Part shown: piece by piece, positions 31,470 through 40,112 of the stretch | Position numbering within the stretch: the stretch's first letter is position 1 | Layout: each line of letters begins with the position of its first letter | Source of the DNA: Tissierellia bacterium | Lineage (GTDB): Bacteria > Bacillota > Clostridia > Tissierellales > Sedimentibacteraceae | DNA: 58,681 nt | Reading direction: 5' to 3' | Assembly: GCA_012518555.1 (NCBI GenBank) | Contig: JAAYRW010000113.1 | Span: forward strand, 1-58,681 | Notes under the pieces: model-generated | Seen by the model: the letters and a program-made list of their open reading frames with translations, nothing else | Told to the model about the DNA's origin: nothing | Database searches by the model: none | Made by a program: the position numbers and the translations under genes

Positions 31470-32607
31470 TGCAGAAATTGTTATAATCGGAGGAGGAATC
31501 TCCGGATGTTCCATAGCCTATAATCTTGCAAAAAAAGGTGTGAAGAATATTGTTGTTTTAGAGAAGGACTATATTTGCAGCGGTTCTACTGGCAGATGTG
31601 GTGCAGGAGTAAGAATGCAGTGGGGAACGGAGATGAACTGCAAAATTGCAAAGAAAAGTATTGAATTTTATGAAAATGCCAATGAAATATTAGAGTACGA
31701 AAGAGATGTGGAATTTAAACAGAAAGGATATTTGTTGGTTGCCCATACGGAACATGAAGTTGAACAGTTTAAGAAAAATGTTGAAGTTCAACATTCATGC
31801 GGTATTCCATCCAAAATGATTTCCCTTCAGGAAGCAAAAGAAATCGTTCCATATCTCAATACTGACATTTTAAAAGGAGCTGCATTTTGCGAAAAAGATG
31901 GATTTTTAAACCCTTTTAACACTACAGATGCTTTTTATCGTGCAGCAAAGAGGCTTGGAGTTGAGTTTTATACCTTTACAGAAGCAACTGCTATTAAGAC
32001 AGAAAAAGGAAAAGTTACAGGAGTAGAAACTAACAAAGGCTTTATAGCAACTAATATTGTAGTAAATGCAACCAATGGATATGCAAAAGGAATTTGTGAA
32101 ATGGTTGGAATTGATGTTCCCGTATATTCTGAAAGACATCAAATTCTTGTAACAGAACCTGTAGAGCCTATTCAGGATCCTATGGTTATGTCTTTTGGAC
32201 TTAATTTTTATATTCAACAATCACCGGAGGGAACATTCATAATGGGTAGGGGCGATGAAACAGAGCCTAGGGATTTAAGAATAACTTCCAGTTGGCAATT
32301 CCTTGAGGAGATGGCAAAATCTATCGATGAGGTGCTACCACCTATTTCTAAATTGAGAATAATAAGGCAATGGGCAGGCCTTTACAATATGACTCCTGAC
32401 AAACAGCCTATTTACGATAAGGCAGAAAATGTTGAAGGTTTTTATATGGCTTTTGGTTACAGTGGACATGGCTTTATGTTTGGACCTATTACAGGTATAG
32501 TTATGGCGGAAATGATTATGGGAGAAGAGCCTACAATTGATGTAAGTATGCTTAATTTAAATAGATTTAAAACGGGTAAGTTGCTTTTAGAGCCTTCCGT
32601 AGTTTAA
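31459..32607 (+). CDS. FAD-dependent substrate-oxidising subunit (HcnC/PDH1-beta/sarcosine-oxidase-beta-like)
   Basis: The 382-residue protein of the D-amino-acid-oxidase (DAO) fold should be the catalytic subunit. FAD binding is shown by IVIIGGGISGCSIAYNLAKKGV and VLEKDYICSGSTGRCGAGVRMQWG, and by the C-terminal YMAFGYSGHGFMFGP. Relatives oxidise sarcosine, proline, glycine, opines or D-amino acids, so the substrate cannot be named by motif alone. An Xaa-Pro aminopeptidase and dipeptidase genes follow, which makes proline or another imino acid an attractive guess. Ribosome site GGAGGCAAG. Confidence 0.85.
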   Translation: MKSSAEIVIIGGGISGCSIAYNLAKKGVKNIVVLEKDYICSGSTGRCGAGVRMQWGTEMNCKIAKKSIEFYENANEILEYERDVEFKQKGYLLVAHTEHEVEQFKKNVEVQHSCGIPSKMISLQEAKEIVPYLNTDILKGAAFCEKDGFLNPFNTTDAFYRAAKRLGVEFYTFTEATAIKTEKGKVTGVETNKGFIATNIVVNATNGYAKGICEMVGIDVPVYSERHQILVTEPVEPIQDPMVMSFGLNFYIQQSPEGTFIMGRGDETEPRDLRITSSWQFLEEMAKSIDEVLPPISKLRIIRQWAGLYNMTPDKQPIYDKAENVEGFYMAFGYSGHGFMFGPITGIVMAEMIMGEEPTIDVSMLNLNRFKTGKLLLEPSVV

Positions 32608-32682
32608 GTTGCTTTATAATGAACCTAGGCTTATAATGTTGGTAATGGTTAAGGACAATACGCTTTAAATTAGGAGGTTGTA

Positions 32683-33771
32683 ATGAGAAAAAAGTATTTA
32701 GACAGGTTAACAAACATATTGAAGAAGGAAAATATTGATGCAATACTTATTGCGCCATCAGAAGAGATGGAATTTATTATGGGTCATAACACACATATTT
32801 GCGAAAGGTTCCAAGCACTTTTCGTTAAGAATGACGGAAGCTATTTCTATATCTGCAACTTGCTTACCGTAGATGAAGTTCAAAGTGTTTTAGGACCGGA
32901 TGTAAAGGTATACGGTTGGTTTGATGGAGATGTATTTACTGATACGGTAAAAGTAGCTTTTGAGGAACAAGGACTAATAGGTAAAACTATAGCCGTTAAT
33001 TCTTCAGAGAGAGCATTTTTAATTCTTCAAATACTGGACGAAATAGATGTTAAATTTGTAAATGGCAAACCTCTACTGGAAGAAATGAGAATGATTAAAA
33101 GTGACCAAGAGATTAATGATTTAAGAATGGCAGCAAGAATTACTGATGAATCTTATGAAGAACTATTAAACTTTATTAAACCGGGAATAAAGGAAGTAGA
33201 CATAGCAAGAAAAATGAACGAAATATTCAAAGAAAAGGGTGCCGATGAAGGATTTACCATGGTATGTTCAGGTCCTAATTCATCCTATCCTCATTACAAC
33301 GATGACCAAAGAGTAATTCAGGAGAAAGATATCATTATACTCGATTGGGGTTGCAAGTATAACAATATGTGTGCAGATATGTCAAGGACTGTATTTGTGG
33401 GAGGAATAACTGAGGAAGAACGTAAAGTTTACGAAATAGTAAAAGCAAGCCAGGAGGCTGGTGAAAAGGCTGCGGTAAAGGGAGCATACATACCGGATGT
33501 AGATAAGGCCGCTAGGGATATAATAGAAAAATCCGGATACGGTAAATATTTCTTCACAAGGTTAGGACATGGTATAGGATATTCAGTACATGAAGCTCCC
33601 GACATAAAGGCCAGTAACCGTCGAAATCTTGAAAAGGGCATGGTTTTCAGTATAGAGCCGGGTATTTACTTAGCTGGAAAGTTTGGAATCCGGATAGAAA
33701 ATATAGTCGCAGTTACAGAAGATGGTAATGAAGTCCTAAATCAAGCTTCAAAAGAAATACAAATTATATAA
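32683..33771 (+). CDS. M24B Xaa-Pro aminopeptidase
   Basis: The 362-residue pita-bread metalloprotease should release the N-terminal residue from Xaa-Pro peptides. The creatinase N-domain is followed by the dimetal site: IILDWGCKYNNMCADMSRT (two Asp), LGHGIGYSVHEAPD (His), SIEPGIYL and GIRIENIV (two Glu). There is no signal peptide, so it is cytoplasmic. TTAGGAGGTTG sets the start. It lies 75 bases after the dehydrogenase operon with no terminator seen, so readthrough is likely. Confidence 0.9.
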   Translation: MRKKYLDRLTNILKKENIDAILIAPSEEMEFIMGHNTHICERFQALFVKNDGSYFYICNLLTVDEVQSVLGPDVKVYGWFDGDVFTDTVKVAFEEQGLIGKTIAVNSSERAFLILQILDEIDVKFVNGKPLLEEMRMIKSDQEINDLRMAARITDESYEELLNFIKPGIKEVDIARKMNEIFKEKGADEGFTMVCSGPNSSYPHYNDDQRVIQEKDIIILDWGCKYNNMCADMSRTVFVGGITEEERKVYEIVKASQEAGEKAAVKGAYIPDVDKAARDIIEKSGYGKYFFTRLGHGIGYSVHEAPDIKASNRRNLEKGMVFSIEPGIYLAGKFGIRIENIVAVTEDGNEVLNQASKEIQII

Positions 33772-33795
33772 GGTGTAGGAATTACAGCTGTGCCA

Positions 33796-33868
33796 ATGAC
33801 CTACCGACCATTTTTCTTTCATTGTTCGGTAGGTCATCTACTTTTCATTCGCCAATGTATTTACTCCC
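33796..33868. repeat. Dispersed inverted repeat family B, copy 2
   Basis: ATGACCTACCGA (33796-33807) pairs perfectly with TCGGTAGGTCAT (33825-33836) around a CCATTTTTC-containing loop. It is followed by CATTCGCCAATGTATTT, which recurs at 38162 as CATTCACCAATGTATTT. It lies between the Xaa-Pro peptidase and dipeptidase genes and can act as a terminator-like hairpin. Confidence 0.75.
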
Positions 33869-33933
33869 TAAATACCTTGAAAAATCATGGCAAATTAATT
33901 ATAATGTTGTTATTACAAATAAAGGAGACTTAG

Positions 33934-34962
33934 ATGGATTTTAGAGAAGCTGCTATAGAATTACATAATAACAATATTGTTATTGATGCTCATTTAGACT
34001 TGGCGGGAGAGATATATAATAGAAATTTAGCAGGGGAAAAAGATATAATTAAAAATTATTATTTAAAAGATTTTCAAAAAGCTGGATTTAATATAATTGT
34101 ATCATCACTATACATAGATAGTATATTTTTGCCGGAAATGGCTTTAAGAGTGGCATTAGGACAAATAAGGGCTTTAATAGAAGATATAGAATCTTGCAAA
34201 GAAGAAGTAATCTTAGTAAAAAGTAAGGAAGATTTAAGAAAAGTAATAAAAGATAATAAAATAGGAATAATTATTTCATTTGAAGGACTAGAGCCTATTA
34301 GCAATGATATAGGTCTTTTAAGAATTTTCTACGAATTAGGTGTTAGGGGAGCAGGATTAGTATGGAGTAGAAGAAACTACCTAGCAGATGGTTGTAGTTT
34401 CAATCCTGTTGAAGAAGGTCAAAGGGGAGGGCTCACAAGCTTTGGAGTAGAAGTAGTTAAAAAAATGGAAGAAATGAATATGCTTATAGACCTTAGCCAT
34501 TTAAACGATGAAGGATTTTGGGATGTGGTTAAGTTTACGGAAAAGCCTTTCATTGCCTCCCATTCAAATGTTAGAAACCTTCATGGAATAATGAGAAATC
34601 TTACAGATGAACAGATTAAAGTTATAGCAGAGAGGCAGGGAGTTATCGGTATAAACGCATATAATACTATTGCCGGCGTAAGGGAAGGGGAAAATCCCAT
34701 ATCTAAGTTAGCAGATCATATTGAGTACATACTAGATTTAGTAGGACCTGAGTATGTAGGTTATGGATTCGATCTTTGCGACAATTACTGCGACAGTCAA
34801 TTAAAGTTTAAAGTTGAAACTCAGAAAAATGATTGTTTAAACTCACACAGTGAAGCTCTTCTATTGACAGAAGAACTTTTAAGAAGGGGAATTTCAGAAG
34901 ATGACTGTAAACTAATAATAGGCGGCAATTTTCACAGAATTTTTAACGAAATTTTAGTATAA
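33934..34962 (+). CDS. Membrane dipeptidase (renal dipeptidase, M19)
   Basis: The 342-residue TIM-barrel metallohydrolase cleaves dipeptides, including some with D-residues. Zinc ligands are visible in DAHLDLAG (HxD), IISFEGLEP (Glu), DLSHLND (His) and IASHSNVRNLHG (His), with the family signature LGVRGAGLVWSRRNYLADGC. There is no signal peptide, so despite its name it is probably cytoplasmic. AAAGGAGACTTAG precedes the start. The signal peptidase gene is 13 bases downstream. Confidence 0.92.
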   Translation: MDFREAAIELHNNNIVIDAHLDLAGEIYNRNLAGEKDIIKNYYLKDFQKAGFNIIVSSLYIDSIFLPEMALRVALGQIRALIEDIESCKEEVILVKSKEDLRKVIKDNKIGIIISFEGLEPISNDIGLLRIFYELGVRGAGLVWSRRNYLADGCSFNPVEEGQRGGLTSFGVEVVKKMEEMNMLIDLSHLNDEGFWDVVKFTEKPFIASHSNVRNLHGIMRNLTDEQIKVIAERQGVIGINAYNTIAGVREGENPISKLADHIEYILDLVGPEYVGYGFDLCDNYCDSQLKFKVETQKNDCLNSHSEALLLTEELLRRGISEDDCKLIIGGNFHRIFNEILV

Positions 34963-34975
34963 CAGGAAAATTATA

Positions 34976-35494
34976 ATGAACAAAACAAAATATTTTATAA
35001 AAGAATGGCTTATGCCTGTTTTAATTGCCCTTATTATAGTTTTATTTTTAAACAAATTTGTTTTTATGTTAGTAACAGTTCCAACAGGTTCAATGGAAGA
35101 AACTATTATACCTGGGGATAGGCTTTACGTTAACGAATTATTTAATGCAGACAATGCAAAACGGGGAGATATATTAGTTTTTATGTCCCAAGAATTAGAT
35201 AATAAGCGATTGGTGAAAAGACTTATCGGTTTGCCAGGAGAAAAAGTTGAAATTAAAAGAGATGGAAGTATTTACGTAGATGGAGAAAAAATTGAAGAAC
35301 CATATGCCGTTCAATGGCAGGGAGAAGAGAAAACTTTTGTAGTCCCTAAAGATTCTTACTTTTTTTTAGGGGACAATAGACCAATATCCTATGATGCTAG
35401 ATATTGGAATACTCCCTTTATCAGTAAAGATAAAATAATAGGTCAAGTTTTATTTAGATTCTTCCCTATAAACAGAATCGGCAAAGTTCAATAA
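34976..35494 (+). CDS. lepB: Signal peptidase I
   Basis: The 172-residue type I signal peptidase has a single N-terminal membrane anchor (about 12-34). The catalytic Ser is S39 in PTGSMEETIIPGD and the general-base Lys is K81 in LVKRLIGLPGEKVEI. Box E is YFFLGDNRPISYDARYW. It has the short Gram-positive length. It sits among peptidase genes but removes signal peptides at the membrane, so its place here may be incidental. Confidence 0.95.
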   Translation: MNKTKYFIKEWLMPVLIALIIVLFLNKFVFMLVTVPTGSMEETIIPGDRLYVNELFNADNAKRGDILVFMSQELDNKRLVKRLIGLPGEKVEIKRDGSIYVDGEKIEEPYAVQWQGEEKTFVVPKDSYFFLGDNRPISYDARYWNTPFISKDKIIGQVLFRFFPINRIGKVQ

Positions 35495-35510
35495 TAAACG
35501 AAAGGAGAGT

Positions 35511-35525
35511 ATGGTTAGTCGTTGA
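35511..35525 (+). other. Four-codon reading frame with the only good ribosome site before pepD
   Basis: GAAAGGAGAG is followed directly by ATG GTT AGT CGT TGA. The pepD ATG at 35545 has no ribosome site of its own and an in-frame TGA at 35539 blocks any longer start. Ribosomes may therefore load here, stop and reinitiate 19 bases on. Confidence 0.4.
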
Positions 35526-35544
35526 CTATAACATACAATGAAAT

Positions 35545-36978
35545 ATGACTAGAGTTTTAGAAGGTTTAAAACCGGAAAAAGTATTTTATTACTTTGAAGA
35601 AATATCAAAGATACCTAGATGTTCCGGAAAAGAAAAGTTAATATCAGATTATCTGTACAATTTAGCAAAGGAAAAAGGTTGGGAAGTAATACAAGATAGT
35701 TATTTAAATATAATTATTAAAAAACCTGCATCGAAAGGTTATGAAAATGCTCCTACTGTTATGTTGCAAGGACATATGGACATGGTTTGTGAGAAAAATG
35801 AAGGTGTTGACCATGATTTTGACAAAGATCCAATTAAACTAAGAATTGTAGATGACTATATTTATGCTACAGATACAACTTTAGGTGCTGATAATGGTAT
35901 AGCTGTTGCCTATGCTTTAGCAGTCTTAGATTCGGATTTAGAACATCCGTCTCTTGAAGTTTTAATAACTACTGACGAAGAGAAAGGAATGACAGGTGCA
36001 GAAAAAGTTGATGGAAGTTTGTTTAAAAGTAAATATTTATTGAACTTAGACAGTGAGGAAGAGGGAGTATTTACTGCAGGTTGTGCAGGAGGGTGTTCAA
36101 GTAATTTTAAAATTCCTGTTGAATATACTAAAGAAAAGTCAAAGGCTTATAGACTTAGTGTTAAAGGTCTTTCTGGTGGTCATTCGGGAATCGACATTGA
36201 CAAAGAAAAAGCTAATGCTAACAAAATTTTAGGTAGAATACTTTATGATCTAATAGATATTGTTGAATTGGCAAAGATTGACGGCGGTTCTAAAACAAAT
36301 GCCATACCGAGAGAAGCCAATGCTATTATCACAGTAGATGATTACAATAAAGTTAAGGAGAAAATAAGTAAGTGGAATAATATACTTAAAAATGAATATT
36401 CCTTTACCGACCCTTCAATCACTATTGAATTAGAAGATTTACATAATAAAACTCAAACTTTGGAAAAAGAAATATTTAAAAAAGTTGTTTCTTTAATAAA
36501 TTTAATACCTGTAGGTGTATTATCCAGAAGCACTGCTATCGATTTAGTAATAAGCTCTAATAACTTAGGAGTTATAACTACTGATGAAAAGTTTATTACA
36601 TTTTATAATCACTCTCGAAGCTCCGTTGAGACACTTCTTACAGAGGATCTTATGCCCTCTATGAAGCAACTTTCGGAAATACTTGAAATTGAGTATGAAA
36701 TAGAAAGTTATTATCCAGGGTGGGAATATGCTAAGGAATCTAAAATCCGTACTATATGTATTGAAACATATAGAGAGCTATATAAGAAAGAACCTAAAGT
36801 TGCTGCCATACATGCAGGACTCGAATGTGGTTTGTTAATGGGGAAAATTCCTGGATTAGATGCTATATCCATGGGTCCTGATGCATTTGATGCTCATTCT
36901 CCTAACGAGCATGTAAGTATTAGTTCCGTAGCAAATGTATACAATTTATTGTGCGAAATATTAAAGAAAATAAAGTAA
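35545..36978 (+). CDS. pepD: Aminoacyl-histidine dipeptidase (PepD/peptidase D, M20)
   Basis: The 477-residue cytoplasmic dimetal dipeptidase has the M20 site: H77 and D79 in LQGHMDMVCEK, the bridging Asp in LGADNGIAVAYALAV, the catalytic Glu pair in TTDEEKGMTGAE, and a late DAHSPNEHVSI holding the last His. The lid/dimer domain inserts at about 205-370. The length is standard for PepD, which acts on Xaa-His and many other dipeptides. The start lacks a ribosome site (see 35511). Confidence 0.93.
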   Translation: MTRVLEGLKPEKVFYYFEEISKIPRCSGKEKLISDYLYNLAKEKGWEVIQDSYLNIIIKKPASKGYENAPTVMLQGHMDMVCEKNEGVDHDFDKDPIKLRIVDDYIYATDTTLGADNGIAVAYALAVLDSDLEHPSLEVLITTDEEKGMTGAEKVDGSLFKSKYLLNLDSEEEGVFTAGCAGGCSSNFKIPVEYTKEKSKAYRLSVKGLSGGHSGIDIDKEKANANKILGRILYDLIDIVELAKIDGGSKTNAIPREANAIITVDDYNKVKEKISKWNNILKNEYSFTDPSITIELEDLHNKTQTLEKEIFKKVVSLINLIPVGVLSRSTAIDLVISSNNLGVITTDEKFITFYNHSRSSVETLLTEDLMPSMKQLSEILEIEYEIESYYPGWEYAKESKIRTICIETYRELYKKEPKVAAIHAGLECGLLMGKIPGLDAISMGPDAFDAHSPNEHVSISSVANVYNLLCEILKKIK

Positions 36979-36990
36979 TTGGATAAGTAT

Positions 36991-37824
36991 ATGGATTACA
37001 AAATGGTGGTACTTGATTTAGATGGTACACTATTAGATGATGAAAAGTTAATAAGCGACAAAAATGCATATATACTTAAGGAACTGCATAGTAAAGGTAT
37101 ACAAATTGTAATAGCTACCGGAAGAAATTACCACATGGCAAAAAACCTTACGGAAAAAATTAAGTCCTTACAACCTACAATTTTATCAAACAATGGAGCA
37201 GTAACTAGATACTCTCATAACGATAAGCTTATAGAAAGTAATTATTTAGACTATTCAACTTTTAAAGAAATATATGAAATGGGTCGCCAACATAATTTAA
37301 ATCCTATTATTCATGTAGATGGATATTATGAAGGATATGATCTTATATATGAATGTGAAAATTATGAAGAAGCATATTTAGGATATATTAAGGGGGACCT
37401 TCGAAGGGCTAGGTTGAAGAATTTTAATTCAAACCCCATAAATAATATACTATCAGTTTGTTACTACGAAGATTTCCATAAATTAATCAAATTACAAAAG
37501 GATGTTCAAAATGTAATAGGTAGATTTAATACAATATTAAACATCAATATTAGCAAAAGAGCCCTTTTAGAATTTTTACATGTAAATGGCTGTAAATGGT
37601 GCGCCTTAAAAAGTCATATAGAGAATTTAGGAATTAAAGAAGAGCAGGTAATTGCAATGGGAGATGACAACAACGATATTCCACTTATAAAAAATGCAGG
37701 TATTGGAATCGCTATGAAAAACGCTACACAAGAATGTAAAGGTGTAGCCGATTATATTTCGCGAAAATCTAACAATGAATCCGGTGTTTACTATGAATTG
37801 TCGGAAATATTTGAAATTTATTAA
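36991..37824 (+). CDS. HAD-superfamily Cof-type phosphatase
   Basis: The 277-residue HAD hydrolase has a type IIB (Cof) cap. Motif I is VVLDLDGTLLDD (nucleophile Asp and DxDGT), motif II IVIATGRNY, the Lys of motif III is in the GCKWCALKSHI region and motif IV is AMGDDNNDIPLI. Substrates in this group are sugar phosphates or flavin precursors. The start is uncertain: TTG 36979 directly abuts the pepD stop and ATG 36991 is an alternative; neither has a strong ribosome site, which suggests coupling to pepD. Confidence 0.88.
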   Translation: MDYKMVVLDLDGTLLDDEKLISDKNAYILKELHSKGIQIVIATGRNYHMAKNLTEKIKSLQPTILSNNGAVTRYSHNDKLIESNYLDYSTFKEIYEMGRQHNLNPIIHVDGYYEGYDLIYECENYEEAYLGYIKGDLRRARLKNFNSNPINNILSVCYYEDFHKLIKLQKDVQNVIGRFNTILNINISKRALLEFLHVNGCKWCALKSHIENLGIKEEQVIAMGDDNNDIPLIKNAGIGIAMKNATQECKGVADYISRKSNNESGVYYELSEIFEIY

Positions 37825-37902
37825 AAACATTTAAGCTTTGTACATATTTTCATACCTCCTAAAATATAATGTAGTAATATTTGCGATATTTGAGGAGGAA
37901 TT

Positions 37903-38094
37903 ATGAGAATAATAACTGCAATAGCTTCAATTTTAATTATTTTAGGGGCTTTAAACTGGGGATTGTATGGATTATCAAAAATTGACATAGTTGAGAATTT
38001 GTTCGGAGGTTGGAAAAGTAAGGTAGGTAGAATCGTCTATCTTCTCATAGGTGTAGCTGGGTTTTATTCCTTGTTATATGTCATCTTCGCCTAA
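37903..38094 (+). CDS. DUF378 small membrane protein
   Basis: The 63-residue protein has two membrane segments and the DUF378 pattern: IITAIASILIILGALNWGLYGL, then FGGWKSKVGRIVYLLIGVAGFYSLL. The function is unknown. TGAGGAGGAATT sets the start, and a terminator follows the stop codon within 15 bases, so it is probably its own unit. Confidence 0.9.
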   Translation: MRIITAIASILIILGALNWGLYGLSKIDIVENLFGGWKSKVGRIVYLLIGVAGFYSLLYVIFA

Positions 38095-38104
38095 AAAATT
38101 ATCA

Positions 38105-38137
38105 AAAAAAGACATGTTTTTGCCACATGTCTTTTTT
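38105..38137. terminator. Intrinsic terminator
   Basis: AAAAAAGACATG (38105-38116) pairs perfectly with CATGTCTTTTTT (38126-38137); A and T runs allow work in both directions. Confidence 0.85.
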
Positions 38138-38154
38138 GATTTACCTGGCTGCTC

Positions 38155-38271
38155 GCAGTCTCATTCACCAATGTATTTGTTCCCTTTGGTCACATACATT
38201 GGGAATTCATTGCGAATGACCTACCAGCCATTTCTCAGAAAAAACACACTGAGAAATGGGGTTAGGGCATC
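38155..38271. repeat. Dispersed inverted repeat family B, copy 3 (composite)
   Basis: This copy holds all modules. CGCAGTCTCATTCACCAATGTATTTG forms a first hairpin through CCAATGTA/TACATTGG (38168-38202). GACCTACCAGCCATTTCTCAG then pairs with CTGAGAAATGG...GGTTAGG (38218-38267). Compared with copy 1, the inner stem has changed on both sides (CCATTTTTC/GAAAAATGG to CCATTTCTCAG/CTGAGAAATGG). It fills the gap between two converging small genes. Confidence 0.75.
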
Positions 38272-38490
38272 TTACTTAAAAGGGGCCATTTTTGTCATTT
38301 TTTTCATCATATTCCTGTGTTGCATATTGCTACTGACTAATTCAGCAGAACCTAAAGCTATATTTGCTAATCCAAATCCAATTATACCGTTTCTATAAGA
38401 TTCTGGTAAGTTTGAGTTTCTTAAAGCAACTCCTGTTGCTGTAACAAGGGTTCCTAAAACTGCTGGAACAATACCTTCTTTTATACGCAT
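38272..38490 (-). CDS. Small membrane protein of unknown function
   Basis: The 72-residue protein has two hydrophobic stretches (VPAVLGTLVTATGVAL and IIGFGLANIALGSAELV) split by an Asn/Arg segment, with a basic, methionine-rich tail. It resembles a small clostridial family that databases sometimes misname asparagine synthase. TAAGGAGGTTTTT before the start is strong. The 3' end touches repeat copy 3 of family B. Confidence 0.65.
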   Translation of the reverse strand: MRIKEGIVPAVLGTLVTATGVALRNSNLPESYRNGIIGFGLANIALGSAELVSSNMQHRNMMKKMTKMAPFK

Positions 38491-38630
38491 AAAAACCTCC
38501 TTATTAAAAAAATTCGTATTTATATTATTTACAAGTTACTGAGAAATAGTATAATTAAATAATGGTAATCATAATCAACAATAGTTAAAATACTCAATTA
38601 AGATAGTAGAAAATAACAAAAGGAAAAAAT

Positions 38631-39551
38631 ATGAAAAAATTTTATAATGAATATTCAAAATATTTAAAAACAAAATACGGGGAGAAAGTATATAAACTTC
38701 CGGTAAATATACCATGTACTTGTCCAAATAGAGATGGCACCTTAGGATATGGAGGCTGTACTTTTTGTGCCGATGTGGGAACAGGCTTTGAAATGCTTAG
38801 TAATTCGCTAAGCGTAAGGGAACAGTTAGAAAAAAATATGGATTATATAGCTAAAAGGTACAAGGCAAAAAAATTCATAGCTTATTTCCAAAATTATACT
38901 AATACATATTTAAAATTAGGTAAATTTAAAGGATATATAAGGGAGGCAATCATTGATAATGTTGTTGAAATAGCAATATCCACTAGACCAGACTGTATAT
39001 CCAATGAATATCTTGATTTTCTTAATGAAATTAGGAGTAAGCACAATGTAAATATATCTATTGAGTTAGGTTTACAGACAGTTAACTACCACACACTTAA
39101 GGAAATAAATAGAGGCCATACATTAGCAGAATTTATAGATGCAGTTTTAAGAATAAAAAAATACCAATTTGAAATCTGCAGTCATGTAATTTTAAATTTA
39201 CCGGGAGATAATATTACAGATACTGTCGAAACAGCTAAAATATTAAGTGCTTTAAAGATTGAACAAGTAAAAATCCATTCCCTTTATATAATGGAAAATA
39301 CAGAAATGGGAAGAGCTTATAAACATAATGAAATAACTATAATTTCTAAAGATGAATATGTGGAAAGAGTAATTATTTTTTTAGAACATTTAAATAAGGA
39401 TATAGTTGTTCAAAGATTAGCAGGAAGAGCTCCTAAAGAAAATTCTCTCTTCGTAAACTGGGGTATGAGTTGGTGGAAGTTAAGAGATGAAATAATTGAA
39501 AAAATGTCCCGAGAAAATAGATATCAAGGAAAGTTAAATAAATTTATTTAA
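38631..39551 (+). CDS. Radical SAM protein, TIGR01212/YhcC family
   Basis: The 306-residue protein has the widely spaced cysteines of this family near the start: CTCPNRDGTLGYGGCTFC, with the GCTFC pair and an upstream Cys as cluster ligands. Next come IAYFQNYTNTY, ISTRPDCISNEYLD and ELGLQTVNYHTLKEINRGH, all well conserved in TIGR01212. The substrate is not established for the family; cytosolic. An AAAAGGAAAAAAT ribosome site precedes the start. Confidence 0.9.
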   Translation: MKKFYNEYSKYLKTKYGEKVYKLPVNIPCTCPNRDGTLGYGGCTFCADVGTGFEMLSNSLSVREQLEKNMDYIAKRYKAKKFIAYFQNYTNTYLKLGKFKGYIREAIIDNVVEIAISTRPDCISNEYLDFLNEIRSKHNVNISIELGLQTVNYHTLKEINRGHTLAEFIDAVLRIKKYQFEICSHVILNLPGDNITDTVETAKILSALKIEQVKIHSLYIMENTEMGRAYKHNEITIISKDEYVERVIIFLEHLNKDIVVQRLAGRAPKENSLFVNWGMSWWKLRDEIIEKMSRENRYQGKLNKFI

Positions 39552-39574
39552 TATGTAAAATCCAAAAATAGTTA

Positions 39575-39603
39575 GTGTAAACATTTACAATCTATGGTAC
39601 AAT
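39575..39603 (+). promoter_or_regulatory. Promoter with an overlapping palindrome before the P-loop gene
   Basis: GTGTAA (39575-39580), 17 bases and TACAAT (39598-39603) form a fair sigma-A promoter. TGTAAACATTTACA (39576-39589), a 6-2-6 perfect palindrome, overlaps its -35, the position of a repressor operator. The binding protein is unknown. Confidence 0.4.
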
Positions 39604-39646
39604 AAGTTTAGTTTACTATTATAAAATGAATAGGAGTGTGGTTACT

Positions 39647-40060
39647 ATGGTTCAATTAGTTTGTGGACGAAGCGGTACAGGAAAGACAAGAAGGATGATT
39701 GAGATGGCCAACAGTGCTATTGACAGTATTAATGGCAAGATGGTTTTTTTAGAAGCAAACAACAAACACATATTCGATTTAGACTATAGGATAAGGTACA
39801 TAAATACTAAGGAATTCGGATTAACCAATGAGGATCAGTTTCAAGGTTTCGTTTGTGGCGTAATTGCTACGGATTATGATATAGAAAAGGTATATATAGA
39901 CGGTTTGTACAAAATATCTAAATCAGGAGAAGAAAAATTAGAATCAGTAATAAAGCGCCTAGATTATTTATCAAAGACTTTTGATGTGAATTTTATAATA
40001 AGTGTAAATAATGATGTTGAAGATATTCCGGAAGGATTGAGAGATAGAGCTATAAGTTAA
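39647..40060 (+). CDS. Conserved clostridial P-loop protein
   Basis: The 137-residue protein opens with a Walker A motif, VCGRSGTGKTRR (about residues 5-16), and later shows IEKVYIDGLYKI, a Walker B-like strand, and NFIISVNND. It is about the length of a bare nucleotide-binding core without extra domains, and its role is unknown. Start ATG 39647 is preferred because GGAGTGTGG lies between it and the earlier in-frame ATG 39626. Confidence 0.7.
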   Translation: MVQLVCGRSGTGKTRRMIEMANSAIDSINGKMVFLEANNKHIFDLDYRIRYINTKEFGLTNEDQFQGFVCGVIATDYDIEKVYIDGLYKISKSGEEKLESVIKRLDYLSKTFDVNFIISVNNDVEDIPEGLRDRAIS

Positions 40061-40064
40061 AGGA

Positions 40065-40088
40065 GCCACCCTTAGGGGTGGTCTGTTT
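40065..40088 (+). terminator. Weak intrinsic terminator
   Basis: GCCACCC (40065-40071) pairs with GGGTGGT (40076-40082) around TTAG, followed by CTGTTTAT. The T tail is poor, so partial readthrough into the next gene is likely. Confidence 0.5.
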
Positions 40089-40112
40089 ATGAAAATTAGA
40101 AAGAGTGATTAG

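Noticed and set aside
38078-38398. A 106-codon plus-strand frame
   Set aside because: It is read through a terminator and repeat family B, then antisense to the small membrane protein gene, which has the better start.
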